This document shows, in pieces, positions 33,886 through 42,300 of a stretch of 64,000 bases of DNA (position 1 is its first letter; each line of letters begins with the position of its first letter). The notes beneath the pieces are model-generated. The model worked only from the letters and a program-made list of their open reading frames with translations. It did not search any database and was not told the DNA's origin. The position numbers were made by a program, and so were the translations under genes. Source of the DNA: Rhodanobacter ginsengisoli (lineage in GTDB: Bacteria > Pseudomonadota > Gammaproteobacteria > Xanthomonadales > Rhodanobacteraceae); NCBI RefSeq assembly GCF_042657065.1, contig NZ_JBHSNF010000003.1, positions 186,001 to 250,000 of the forward strand, in the 5' to 3' direction.

Positions 33886-34542
33886 ATGTCAGTTACTCCA
33901 GCCAGCACCATGACGCCGCAGACGCCGGGCGAGGAAATCGCCAACAGCGTCAGCCACGGCCTGGGCCTGTTGCTGGCGACTGCCGGCCTGCCGGTGCTGA
34001 TCATGCACGCCGTGCGCACCGGCGGCGTGTCGGCGGTGGTCGGGGCGACGATCTTCGGCAGCACGGCGATCCTGCTGTACCTGGCGTCCACGCTGTACCA
34101 CGCGATCGCGCACCAGCGGATCAAGGCGATCTTCCGGGCGCTGGATCATGCGGCGATCTACCTGCTGATCGCGGGAACCTACACGCCGATCGCGTTGGGC
34201 GTGCTGCACGGTGGCGTGGGCTGGACCCTGCTGGGGGTGATCTGGAGCCTGGCCCTGGCCGGGCTGCTGTTCAAGGCGGCGGTCGGCATGCGCTTTCCGC
34301 GGGTGTCCACCGTGCTGTATGTCGGCATGGGCTGGGTGGCGCTGATCGCGATCCGGCCGCTGTGGATGCACATGGCGGCCGGCGGCCTGATCTGGTTGTT
34401 CGCCGGTGGTCTGGCCTACAGCCTGGGCGTGGTGTTCTTCGTGCTCGATGACAAGCTGCGCTATGGCCATTTCATCTGGCATCTGTTCGTGCTCGCCGGC
34501 ACCACCTGCCACTTCTTCGCGGTGCTGCTTTACGCATACTGA
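33886..34542 (+). CDS. Hemolysin III/YqfA-family membrane protein
   Basis: A 218-residue seven-helix protein of the progestin/adipoQ receptor-hemolysin III family. Typical motifs are present: EEIANSVSHGLGLLLA at the start, STLYHAI with RALDHAAIYLLIAGTYTPI, and the late HFIWHLFVLAGTTCHFF, supplying the conserved metal-site Ser/His/Asp residues. E. coli TrhA (YqfA) has been linked to membrane energetics and lipid homeostasis; no haemolysis should be inferred. It converges on ubiV. Confidence 0.88.
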   Translation: MSVTPASTMTPQTPGEEIANSVSHGLGLLLATAGLPVLIMHAVRTGGVSAVVGATIFGSTAILLYLASTLYHAIAHQRIKAIFRALDHAAIYLLIAGTYTPIALGVLHGGVGWTLLGVIWSLALAGLLFKAAVGMRFPRVSTVLYVGMGWVALIAIRPLWMHMAAGGLIWLFAGGLAYSLGVVFFVLDDKLRYGHFIWHLFVLAGTTCHFFAVLLYAY

Positions 34543-34575
34543 CCGGCGCACGCGCAGCAGCCGACGGCGCCGTTG

Positions 34576-35469
34576 TCAGCCCGGCCAGGCCGTCGCCATG
34601 GGCATGCCCGGCTCGCCGTGCCAGTAGCCGTTGCGCCTGGCGATGCGCGGCGGGGCGGCCAGTGAGCGACGCGCGAGATCGAAATGGCTCACCACGTCGG
34701 CCATGCCGTCGACCTGCGGATACAGCCGCAACACGTCCACGCCCAGCTCGCGCAAGACGGGCAGTTCGGGTCCCAGGTCGGTGACTTCCTCGCCCTGCAC
34801 CTGGATGCCGTTGATGCGCAGGAACGGCTTGCCCTCGCGCGTGGCCAGCGGCATGCCGTCGGGATATTCGATGCAACGGAATTCGCACTGGTCCTTGGCC
34901 ACGTCCAGCGCGCGTGCGGTGAAGCAGCGCGCCGAATAGGACAGCGGCAGCCGGCCGAACGCGACCACCTCCAGCTCGGGCATCGCATGGCCTTCGGCGA
35001 GCATCGCCGCGCGCAGCTCGCGCAGCAGGGTTTCGCCCTGTTCCACGCCGGGCACCCAGCGCCGCAGGCCGTCCTCGATCAGCAGCGCCAGCGCCCGATG
35101 GTTGTAGATATTGAGCGAGGGGCCGGCCACGAAGGGTACCTTGCGCTCGCGGCACAACTGCACCGCGGAAAGGTCGTTGGCCTCGACCCAGCCGCCACCT
35201 TCGCCGACCAGTCGCTTCAGTGCACCCAGTTCGGATTCGGCCTCGATCAGGGCCAGCGTCGAGAGCACCACCTGCTTGCCGCTGGCGCGCAGTTCCTCCG
35301 CCAACGCGATCCAGTCGCGCGTGCCCAGCTCGCGTCGCTTGCTGCACACGGTCTCGCCCAGATAGATGATGTCGAGCGGCCACTGCGCAGCCTCGCGATA
35401 GAACGCCAGCGCGCGCTCGCGCGGCCAGAAATACTGCAGCGGACCCAGACTCAGTTTCAGCGTGTTCAT
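34576..35469 (-). CDS. ubiV: UbiV, O2-independent ubiquinone hydroxylation factor
   Basis: A 297-residue U32-peptidase-family protein. UbiV partners UbiU and, with UbiT, hydroxylates the ubiquinone ring without O2. The four cluster cysteines expected of UbiV are visible: one in GETVCSKRREL (~residue 40), one in YSARCFTAR and two in DQCEFRCIEYPDG (~175-195). It begins 4 bases after ubiU on the same strand, without a clear ribosome site, so is likely coupled to it. ATG 35469 (MNTLKLSLGP) is chosen over a longer frame that would overlap ubiU. Confidence 0.93.
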   Translation of the reverse strand: MNTLKLSLGPLQYFWPRERALAFYREAAQWPLDIIYLGETVCSKRRELGTRDWIALAEELRASGKQVVLSTLALIEAESELGALKRLVGEGGGWVEANDLSAVQLCRERKVPFVAGPSLNIYNHRALALLIEDGLRRWVPGVEQGETLLRELRAAMLAEGHAMPELEVVAFGRLPLSYSARCFTARALDVAKDQCEFRCIEYPDGMPLATREGKPFLRINGIQVQGEEVTDLGPELPVLRELGVDVLRLYPQVDGMADVVSHFDLARRSLAAPPRIARRNGYWHGEPGMPMATAWPG

Positions 35470-35473
35470 CGGT

Positions 35474-36472
35474 TCAGTGCCAGCGACGGTGATAGGGGCC
35501 GAGCGTGGTCTGGTGACCCTCGGCATGCGCCGACAGCGAACGCTGCCAGTCGGCCTGCAGTTGCCAGTCCGCGGGGGATGCGCGGTAACGGTCCAGTGCC
35601 TCGCGCCAGGTGCGGGTGACCGAGCCGACGTAGGCGACGCCGCGCTGGCGGCCTTCGATCTTCAAGGCGGCCACGCCGGCACTGGCCAGCTGCGGCAGCA
35701 ACTCCAGCGTGTTGAGGCTGGTCGGTTCCTCCAGCGCGTGGAAGGTCTCGCCGCCGACGTCGAAGCGACCCTTGCACACGGTCGGGTAGCCGGCGGGTTC
35801 CTGCGGCTGGAAACGGTCGATCAGCACGTCGTTCAGGCGCACGCTGCGACCGCCATCGTCATGTTCCTCCCAGCGCACGAACTTCGCCGGCGAGCACACG
35901 CCGTGGCGGTTCGGCGACGCACCGGTGACGTAGCTGGAGAGCTGGCATCGGCCCTCGACCATGATGCACAGGCTGCCGAACGCGAATACCTCCAGCGGCA
36001 CCGGCGAGTTCTCGCACAAGCGCTGCACCTGCTGGATCGACAGGACCCGCGGCAGCACCGCGCGGCTGATGCCGAAGCGCTCGTGCATGTAGCGCAGCGC
36101 CGGCGCCGTGGTCGCCGAACCCTGCACCGACAGGTGCCGCGCCATCGCCGGGTGGGTTCGCGTGGCGTAGTCGAGCACCGCCATCTCGGCGGCGATGATC
36201 GCGTCACAACCGAACTCGGCCGCCTTGTCGACCGCGGCGTACCACTGCGCCATCCGGGTGCTGTCCGGGTAGGTGTTCAGCGCCAGGTAGACCTTGCGCC
36301 CGCGGGCATGGGCATAGGCGATGCCCGCATGCAGTTCCGCGTCGCTGAAGTTGAGCCCGGGGAACGCGCGCGCGTTGGTCTGATCGCGCAAACCCGCATA
36401 GACCGCATCCGCACCGGCGTCGATCGCCGCCTGCAGTGCCGGCAGGTTGCCGGCGGGACAGACCAGTTGCAT
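35474..36472 (-). CDS. ubiU: UbiU, O2-independent ubiquinone hydroxylation factor
   Basis: A 332-residue U32-family protein and first gene of the ubiUV pair. The N-terminus (VCPAGNLPALQAAIDAGADA) is typical. Four cysteines suit a [4Fe-4S] cluster: GSLCIMVEGRC, HGVCSPAK and TVCKGRF. UbiU/V make ring hydroxylations with a non-O2 oxygen donor (prephenate in E. coli). GAGG lies about 8 bases before the ATG and an FNR-like dyad 66 bases upstream. With the ubiT fusion gene at 28.5 kb the UbiTUV set is complete in this window. Confidence 0.94.
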   Translation of the reverse strand: MQLVCPAGNLPALQAAIDAGADAVYAGLRDQTNARAFPGLNFSDAELHAGIAYAHARGRKVYLALNTYPDSTRMAQWYAAVDKAAEFGCDAIIAAEMAVLDYATRTHPAMARHLSVQGSATTAPALRYMHERFGISRAVLPRVLSIQQVQRLCENSPVPLEVFAFGSLCIMVEGRCQLSSYVTGASPNRHGVCSPAKFVRWEEHDDGGRSVRLNDVLIDRFQPQEPAGYPTVCKGRFDVGGETFHALEEPTSLNTLELLPQLASAGVAALKIEGRQRGVAYVGSVTRTWREALDRYRASPADWQLQADWQRSLSAHAEGHQTTLGPYHRRWH

Positions 36473-36530
36473 GGAAACCTCGGAGGCAGGAATTCGGCGT
36501 GAATCGTGGCGGTTTTTGCCGGGCGCCGCA

Positions 36531-36544
36531 CTGACGTGGATCAG
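36531..36544. promoter_or_regulatory. FNR/Dnr-like box between ubiUV and the DnrO-like gene
   Basis: CTGAC-GTGG-ATCAG has one broken inner pair. For ubiU (minus strand) class II spacing gives a 24-base leader; for the divergent gene a 46-base leader. The ubiU reading fits better. Confidence 0.6.
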
Positions 36545-36624
36545 CTGGAGCCGGATTGCCTGACGTTACGATGGGGTGCACGTATCAACCGCATGATGTT
36601 GCTTCCCGCCGAGGAGTCGATCCA

Positions 36625-37110
36625 ATGAAATGCAGGTATGCCTTCACCAAAGCCCTGCTGTGCATGGTTTCGCTGGCGCCGATGGCGCAGGCGACCGCAC
36701 AGGAGCATGACCATCACCACGCGGCGGCTGCCGTCGCGGCACCGGCGCAGCGCTGGACGCCCGACGCGCCCTTGCGCGAAGGCATGCGCCGCGCCCATGT
36801 CGCGGTGGAGCAGTTGCACCGCGACGAAACGGGTCGCATGAGTGCAGCGAAGGTGGTCGAGCACGCCGTGCGCATCGAGCAGGCCGTGACTTTCATGTAT
36901 GCCAACTGCAGATTGTCCGAGCAGCCCGATGCCGCGCTGCACGGCATTCTGGTGCCGCTGCTCCGCGCGGCGCAGGTGCTCAAGCAGGATCCGCACAATC
37001 GCCGGGCGGTGGCGGACATGCGCGAGGCGATCGCGCACTATCCGCAATACTTCAACGATCCGGACTGGGATGCCGCATCGGCGACGCCCGGGATCCACGA
37101 CGGGCAGTGA
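36625..37110 (+). CDS. Exported His-rich DnrO-like helical protein
   Basis: A 161-residue protein with a Sec signal ending at AQATA (residue 25), then a short EHDHHH metal-binding-like tail and a mainly helical domain with VEQLHRDETGRMSA and FMYANCRLSEQPDAALH. I recall similar periplasmic proteins labelled DnrO in xanthomonads and denitrifiers, function unknown. The histidines suggest copper or zinc handling, fitting the neighbouring copper receptor. A GAGGAG ribosome site precedes the ATG. Confidence 0.65.
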   Translation: MKCRYAFTKALLCMVSLAPMAQATAQEHDHHHAAAAVAAPAQRWTPDAPLREGMRRAHVAVEQLHRDETGRMSAAKVVEHAVRIEQAVTFMYANCRLSEQPDAALHGILVPLLRAAQVLKQDPHNRRAVADMREAIAHYPQYFNDPDWDAASATPGIHDGQ

Positions 37111-37170
37111 TGCGGGACGGGGCCGGCGGGTTGCGCGAAGCGCGCCGCCGGCTTCCGTTGAGTCGAATCT

Positions 37171-39333
37171 TCAGAGTTTCATGTCGAGCTTCAGCCAGCC
37201 GGTGCGACCGGGCTCGTTGATGCGGGTAGTGCCGAAGTAGCCGGCGAGTGCCGGCGGACCCGCATTGATGTGCTCGGCGTAGGTCTTGTCCAGCAGGTTG
37301 TCGATGCCCGCGGTCAGCGTGATCTTCTTGCCGAAGCGGTAGCCGCCATTGATGGACAGCACACCGAATCCGCCACTGGGCCCGAGATCCTGTCCGACGA
37401 TGTTGCCTTCACCCACGGATACGCGACGCTGCGCGGCGACGAGGCGCCAGAGTCCCGCGACCGACCAGTCATGGTGGTCATAGGCAAGCCCCAGTCGCAT
37501 CTCCAGCGGTGGCATCTGCGGCAACGGGCGCTGCTCGGTGCGGTTGTCTCCCCACGCCGCGGCCAGCGCGGCATCACCTTTCCAGCGGGCGGTGAAGGCA
37601 TAGGTGATGCCCGCTTCGCCGCCCGCGATGCGTGCCCGCACATTGGTTGCGTCTCCCGTGTCCATGGGTGTCGTCGGGTAGTGGATCAGGATGAAGTCAT
37701 CGACCACGCCGGCGTAGCCGGAAACCCATGCCTTCAGTTTCCTTGCGTGGTATTGCAGGCCGATGTCCAGCTGAGTGGTCCTTTCCGGGGCGAGCGACTT
37801 GAAGCTGGCCAGCGAGGTATCCGCATGGCGACCGAGCAGCTCCCAGTAATCGGGGAAGCGCTCCACGTAGCCCAGCCCGGCGTAGAACGTGGCCGGCGCA
37901 CTGCTCAGGTCACGCTCGTAGCGCGCGAAGCCGGCAGGCAGGATGGATGAGCGGCCGGCGCTGACGATTGCCGCGGCAGGCATGCTGCCCATGCCGCCGG
38001 GGGCCATTCCGCTCAGGCCCCTACTCATGTTGCCGGTGGCCAGCTCGTAGCCTCGGGTGCCGGCATGGTCGAGGCGTGCACCCGTGATCAACCGTTGGCG
38101 TGGCGCAAAGCTCCAGCGCAGCTCGCCGAACGCACCCACCGCCTGTATCCGCGCATCGCGTGTGCGCGGAATGTCGAGGTAGTAACCGAGCATGCTTCCG
38201 GCTGGGCCGCCGGTTCGGCTGTCGTGGATGCTGGTCGAGCCGTCAAGACCGGCGTCGAGTTGAACGACGTCGTCCCAGCGCCAGGTGCCGCTGACGCGGC
38301 CGCCGCGTGCGTGGTGGTCGACATCGCTGGCCATGGCCAGCGGCATCATGCCCGCGGGATCCGGATGGCGCAGCGTGTAGTTGTCCATCACGTGATCGGT
38401 GTAGTTGCTGTAGAGCTGCACTTTCAGCTCGTCCCAGTGCGCGCTCAGGTTTTGCTGCACGACCTTCAGTCCCAGGCTTTCACGCAGAAAACGCACGCCA
38501 TCCATGCCGCTGAAGGCGTAGGCCGCCTGACCATTGCCCTTGCCCACGGACACTTCCACGCGCGTGTTGTCGTCGGGCGTCCAGCCGGCGGTGATGTCCG
38601 TGTTCCAGCGGTCGTAGCTGGAGTGCACACGGTGACCGTTGCCGTCCTCGTAGTCTTGCGAGTGCGTGTGATTGGCGGCTACGCCAAGGTAGCCGACGGG
38701 CGAGCCGGCGCGCAGATCCGCGTTGACGTCGTTGCGACCCCATGAGCCGGCCAGCACGCTGGCATCGGCCGAGTACGCTGGTTCGGCATAGCGGGTGATT
38801 TCACGCTCGAACAGGACCACGCCGGCGGAGTTGCCGGGGCCGTACAGGACGGTCTCGGGCCCCTTGATCACGGTGACGCGGTCATACAGCTGCGGCGCGA
38901 TGTAGGCGGTCGGCGGATCCATCCGCGAGGGACAACCACCGCCGAGCTGTCCTCCGTCGATGAGGATATCCAGGCGTGAGCCGACCATGCCGCGCAGCAC
39001 GGGATCTCCGTTGCTGCCGCCCTTGCGGATGGTGGAGAAGCCCGGGATGCTTTTCAGGAAGTCGGCACCGTCGCTGGCAGGAAGCGGTTGCCTGGGTGTC
39101 TTGGGACGGGTGATCACGGTGAGTGGCGTGTCCTGCATCGGCGCGGTGACCACGATCGGTTCCAGCGTCTGCGCGGTCGGGCCCTCGCCGGCCAGCAACG
39201 ACATGGGTGTGAGGTTCAGCGCCAGGGCAATCATCACGCATGGGTGGCGACAGCGCGGCCGATGCAGTGAACGAGATGCAGGTGGGGACGGCGCGATCGC
39301 ATGGGCGCGCTCGGAAGAGATGGGATGGGACAC
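37171..39333 (-). CDS. TonB-dependent copper receptor (OprC/NosA type)
   Basis: A 720-residue outer-membrane receptor. The plug domain shows LDILIDGGQLGGGCPSRMDP, characteristic of copper receptors OprC/NosA, then YDRVTVIKGPETVLYGPG; the barrel ends in an aromatic-poor strand GWLKLDMKL. NosA was found as a copper-loading factor for nitrous oxide reductase, so the gene likely supplies copper to NirK, NosZ and azurin. The start is a GTG with GAGG 8 bases upstream; an ATG at 39234 directly before the hydrophobic signal is the alternative. It is probably co-transcribed with the DUF2946 gene. Confidence 0.92.
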   Translation of the reverse strand: MSHPISSERAHAIAPSPPASRSLHRPRCRHPCVMIALALNLTPMSLLAGEGPTAQTLEPIVVTAPMQDTPLTVITRPKTPRQPLPASDGADFLKSIPGFSTIRKGGSNGDPVLRGMVGSRLDILIDGGQLGGGCPSRMDPPTAYIAPQLYDRVTVIKGPETVLYGPGNSAGVVLFEREITRYAEPAYSADASVLAGSWGRNDVNADLRAGSPVGYLGVAANHTHSQDYEDGNGHRVHSSYDRWNTDITAGWTPDDNTRVEVSVGKGNGQAAYAFSGMDGVRFLRESLGLKVVQQNLSAHWDELKVQLYSNYTDHVMDNYTLRHPDPAGMMPLAMASDVDHHARGGRVSGTWRWDDVVQLDAGLDGSTSIHDSRTGGPAGSMLGYYLDIPRTRDARIQAVGAFGELRWSFAPRQRLITGARLDHAGTRGYELATGNMSRGLSGMAPGGMGSMPAAAIVSAGRSSILPAGFARYERDLSSAPATFYAGLGYVERFPDYWELLGRHADTSLASFKSLAPERTTQLDIGLQYHARKLKAWVSGYAGVVDDFILIHYPTTPMDTGDATNVRARIAGGEAGITYAFTARWKGDAALAAAWGDNRTEQRPLPQMPPLEMRLGLAYDHHDWSVAGLWRLVAAQRRVSVGEGNIVGQDLGPSGGFGVLSINGGYRFGKKITLTAGIDNLLDKTYAEHINAGPPALAGYFGTTRINEPGRTGWLKLDMKL

Positions 39334-39406
39334 GGGTATACCTCGAATTTTTCCGACAGAGAGGCACGCGTCGGAGTGAACCGCCGCGTATCCTGATCAA
39401 CGATGT

Positions 39407-39790
39407 TCAGTCGTGCGCGGAAAGCGGCGGGCCGCGGGGGGCGGCTGCGAGGATGGTGTGTACAAAGCGGCTGTGCCGAGTCGATCCAATTCGCAGGGGA
39501 TACGGCAGCGGCACCGGCAGGGCGGCTTGCCAGTCGGAGCTGGCGAGTGCCGACGTGTGATGAAACAGGCTGCAATACCCGCAGAACGTCATCGGGTGAG
39601 GATGCGGATGTTTCGTGCCCGGCGAGCATGGCTGTTCCATGTGCGCCATCGGCTGCACGCCCGATGCCGTCGGTGCCGCGCCGGAGCGAGCCGCCAGGGT
39701 TTGCGATACGACGGGCGCGACGATGGTCAGCCAGATGGCCGCCATCGCCAGCCATGCCGAACGCTTCCCCATGCTGCGCGTGCGGATCAA
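39407..39790 (-). CDS. DUF2946-family small exported/membrane protein
   Basis: A 127-residue protein with an N-terminal hydrophobic segment and a central metal-site-like signature, MAHMEQP then HPHPHPMTFCGYCSLFHH, typical of DUF2946. These small proteins are found beside TonB-dependent copper receptors and are thought to help copper handling; their role is not shown. A TTG at 39790 has a strong AGGGGAG ribosome site; an ATG at 39772 is the alternative. It lies 73 bases upstream of the receptor on the same strand. Confidence 0.78.
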   Translation of the reverse strand: MIRTRSMGKRSAWLAMAAIWLTIVAPVVSQTLAARSGAAPTASGVQPMAHMEQPCSPGTKHPHPHPMTFCGYCSLFHHTSALASSDWQAALPVPLPYPLRIGSTRHSRFVHTILAAAPRGPPLSAHD

Positions 39791-39977
39791 GTGCTCCCCT
39801 CTGGCCGACCATTGGCCGGCGGAAGTGTTTCACGCTGCCTCGCGGCACGTGCTGTGACACGGTGTCGCGTGTGCCTGATGTGCCTCATGGCAGCGATTCC
39901 CGATGCTCATCCAGAATGACTGCAGGCAAAAGAAACTGCCGCAGAGCGCTGCGGACCAGATATCGCGAGGCGAGTGC

Positions 39978-40301
39978 ATGCCCGACTACATCCAGGCCTG
40001 GCAATGCGTCGGCTGCGGCAAGATCGAGGCGCCGCAACCGTGCATCGGCGTGTGTCGCGATCGGAAGATCCTGATGGTGGGCAAGGACGAGCACGAGCAG
40101 GTGCTGGCCGAACTGGCCGACGTGCAGCAGCAACTCCAGGGACTGCAGGCGGTATTGCTGCAGCTGGCCTGGTCGCAGCCGCGCGACGGACAATGGGAGC
40201 GTTGTTGGCGGGCGCTGCAACTTCGGGCGCGCGAGTGGATTGCCGATCCGGGCGAGGGCGCTGTGGAGATAGGCGCAGTCGACCCCTCAGCCGGGAGCTG
40301 A
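39978..40301 (+). CDS. Small zinc-ribbon-like protein, unknown function
   Basis: A 107-residue soluble protein. Its N-terminal 30 residues hold WQCVGCGKIEAPQPCIGVC, a four-cysteine zinc-ribbon-like knuckle. The rest is a helical, leucine-rich stretch (VLAELADVQQQLQGLQAVLL) that may form a coiled coil. I recall similar hypothetical proteins in Burkholderiales and Rhodanobacter but no function. It ends against the ubiD fragment, overlapping it tail to tail. Confidence 0.7.
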   Translation: MPDYIQAWQCVGCGKIEAPQPCIGVCRDRKILMVGKDEHEQVLAELADVQQQLQGLQAVLLQLAWSQPRDGQWERCWRALQLRAREWIADPGEGAVEIGAVDPSAGS

Positions 40302-40610
40302 ACCGGCAAGCGTCGTCCACAGTGCATCGACCCAACGCTCCACCGCGGGATCGAGCATGATCGGCTTGCTCCACGTGCGACTGGTTTCGGACGGCCATTT
40401 GTCGGTGGCGTCGATGCCGGGTTTCGAGCCGAGACTCGGCGTCGGACCGGAAAATCCAGGCAGTCGATCGGGCTGTTCTCGACCAGCATCGAGTCGCGCG
40501 CCGGATCGACCCGGGTCGCCAGTGCCCGGATCACCCGCGACCAGTCGCGCACGTCGATGTCGTCGTCGGTGACGATCACGAACTTGGTGTAGGTGAACTG
40601 GCGCAGGTCC
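40287..40610 (-). pseudogene. Truncated, frameshifted duplicate of the ubiD 3' end
   Basis: The minus strand encodes the last ~105 residues of UbiD (RQFTYTKFVIVTDDDID ... KWPSETSRTWSKPI), matching the intact gene at 53237-54709. Stretches of 44, 49 and 57 bases are identical (40359-40402, 40474-40522, 40552-40608). One A is missing from the A-run at 40451-40454 compared with the intact copy, causing a frameshift. Similarity stops sharply at 40608. With no 5' part and a frameshift it cannot make a working enzyme. Confidence 0.93.
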
Positions 40611-40669
40611 ATACGCGCGGAACATATCCTGCGATGCGGCCTTCGGTCACAGGCCCGGGGCGCCTGAAA

Positions 40670-40683
40670 CTGATCGAAATCAA
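40670..40683 (+). promoter_or_regulatory. FNR/Dnr-like box upstream of the nos operon
   Basis: CTGAT-CGAA-ATCAA differs from the FNR consensus only at the first base. Class II spacing gives CAGACT at 40706-40711 as -10, a start near 40718 and a 33-base leader, which also excludes the upstream ATG at 40697 as start of the first gene. Confidence 0.75.
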
Positions 40684-40750
40684 GAGCACTCCTGCCATGG
40701 TCGTGCAGACTTCCAACTCTGCGGCGATTTTGCCAGAGGCGTGCATTTCA

Positions 40751-41863
40751 ATGAGCGAAAGGTCGATTTGTACGGACGCGGTGATCGTGGGTGCCGGGCC
40801 CGTAGGATTGTTCCAGGTGTTCGAGCTGGGTCTGCTGGGCCTCGGCGCGCACATCATCGAGTCGATGCCGCAGGTGGGCGGCCAGTGTATCGAGCTGTAT
40901 CCCGACAAGCCGATTTACGACATCCCGGCGGTGCCGGTATGCAGTGCGCGCGAGCTGATCGAACGGCTTCAGGAGCAGGTTCGGCCGTTCGCCCCCCAAT
41001 TCCACCTGGGCGAGACGTTGACCACGGTCGATCGTCTGGAAAGCGGCCGCTTCAAGCTGACCACCAGTGCCGGAACCTCGTTCGATACCGGAGCGCTGAT
41101 CATTGCCGGCGGTCTTGGGGCATTTTCGCCACGCAAGCTCGCACTGCCCGGCGTCGACGCCATGGAAGGTCGCTCGGTCCACTACAAGGTGGTCGATGCC
41201 AGCAAATTCGATGGCAGGGACATCGTGATTGCCGGCGGTGGCGATGCCGCACTGGATTGGTCGCTGGCACTGGTCGATCGTGCCAGGAGCATCGTGCTGG
41301 TGCATCGTTCGACCAAGTTCCGGGCGGCACCTGCCCACATCAAGCGCATGCAGGAGCTGTGCGATGCCGGGCGCATGCAATTCTTCGAAGGCGACATCGT
41401 GGGGCTGGATGCGCCACGAGGCGAATTGAAGTGGGTACGCGTACGGGCACGCAGTGGTGTGGTGCAACGAATCGAGGCGGAGCAATTGCTGGTCTTCTGG
41501 GGATTGCATCCGGCACTCGGTCCGATCGCGGAATGGGGCCTGCAGCTCGATCACCAGCAGATCGCGGTCGATACGGCCACGTTCCAGACATCGACGGCCG
41601 GCATCTATGCCGTCGGCGACGTGAGTACCTACCCCGGCAAGAAGAAACTGATCCTGTCCGGTTTTCACGAGGCAGCCTTGTGCGCCTTCGCGGTGAAAGA
41701 GCACCTCAACCCGGGCGAGAAGGTGAATCTGCAATACACGACCACCAGCCCGATCATGCACAAGCGCCTTGGCATCGCGGCCGGTTCCGATGACAAACCG
41801 GTCGAACCCCTGGTGGGCCGGGGTGGTGCGGGCAATACAGGGGTTACGACCCGCAAGCAGTGA
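40751..41863 (+). CDS. Thioredoxin-reductase-like ferredoxin/flavodoxin-NADP+ reductase
   Basis: A 370-residue FAD/NAD(P)H oxidoreductase. VIVGAGPVGLFQVFELG binds FAD, DIVIAGGGDAALDWSLAL binds NAD(P), and GIYAVGDVSTYPGKKKLILS is the second FAD motif. The CxxC pair of thioredoxin reductase is absent, so it belongs to the YumC-type ferredoxin-NADP+ reductases. As first gene of the nos operon, beside a HiPIP, it may pass electrons to or from that carrier; this is inference. A GAGG lies about 11 bases before the ATG. Confidence 0.88.
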   Translation: MSERSICTDAVIVGAGPVGLFQVFELGLLGLGAHIIESMPQVGGQCIELYPDKPIYDIPAVPVCSARELIERLQEQVRPFAPQFHLGETLTTVDRLESGRFKLTTSAGTSFDTGALIIAGGLGAFSPRKLALPGVDAMEGRSVHYKVVDASKFDGRDIVIAGGGDAALDWSLALVDRARSIVLVHRSTKFRAAPAHIKRMQELCDAGRMQFFEGDIVGLDAPRGELKWVRVRARSGVVQRIEAEQLLVFWGLHPALGPIAEWGLQLDHQQIAVDTATFQTSTAGIYAVGDVSTYPGKKKLILSGFHEAALCAFAVKEHLNPGEKVNLQYTTTSPIMHKRLGIAAGSDDKPVEPLVGRGGAGNTGVTTRKQ

Positions 41864-41926
41864 GATGCATGCCGGCACGCGGCATGCGTGTGTGAAACGA
41901 AGCAACCAGAGCCTCAGGAGATATTC

Positions 41927-42232
41927 ATGAAAAAGAACGATGTTGAATTCGACGCCAGCCGCCGAACTTTGCTGAAGAGCGGCGCCACGATCGCGGTGAT
42001 CGGTGCCGTAGCCGCAACCGGCCTGCTGAAGACCGCGCCGGCACGGGCGCAGGCCGGCAAGGCCTCCCAGGCGGTGGCGATGTATCAGCCCAAGCCGCAC
42101 GGCAAGGACCAGTGCGACAACTGCATCCATTTCATCCCCGGGAAAACGCCGAAAGATGCCGGGACCTGCAAGGTCGTCGACGGGAGCATTTCGCCACAGG
42201 GCTGGTGCGTCATGTACGCGCGCAAAGCCTGA
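41927..42232 (+). CDS. High-potential iron-sulfur protein, Tat-exported
   Basis: A 101-residue HiPIP. The N-terminus carries a twin-arginine signal (SRRTLLKSGATIAVIG, cleavage near ARA) and the mature ~65 residues hold the four [4Fe-4S] cysteines in HiPIP spacing: DQCDNCIHF, GTCKVV and QGWCVMY. HiPIPs shuttle electrons in the periplasm. In the nos operon it is a candidate donor to NosZ in place of a cytochrome. AGGAGA precedes the ATG. Confidence 0.93.
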   Translation: MKKNDVEFDASRRTLLKSGATIAVIGAVAATGLLKTAPARAQAGKASQAVAMYQPKPHGKDQCDNCIHFIPGKTPKDAGTCKVVDGSISPQGWCVMYARKA

Positions 42233-42300
42233 GGCAGGGCTGCAGTTGCCTCGTCTGAAAGGCTTGTCTGATTGGTTTGCAGTGGCGGGAGGGTGATGTC

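Noticed and set aside
39903..39977. Longer N-terminus for the zinc-ribbon-like protein
   Set aside because: The extra 25 residues have no ribosome site or conserved look; MPDYIQAWQC at 39978 reads as the natural start.
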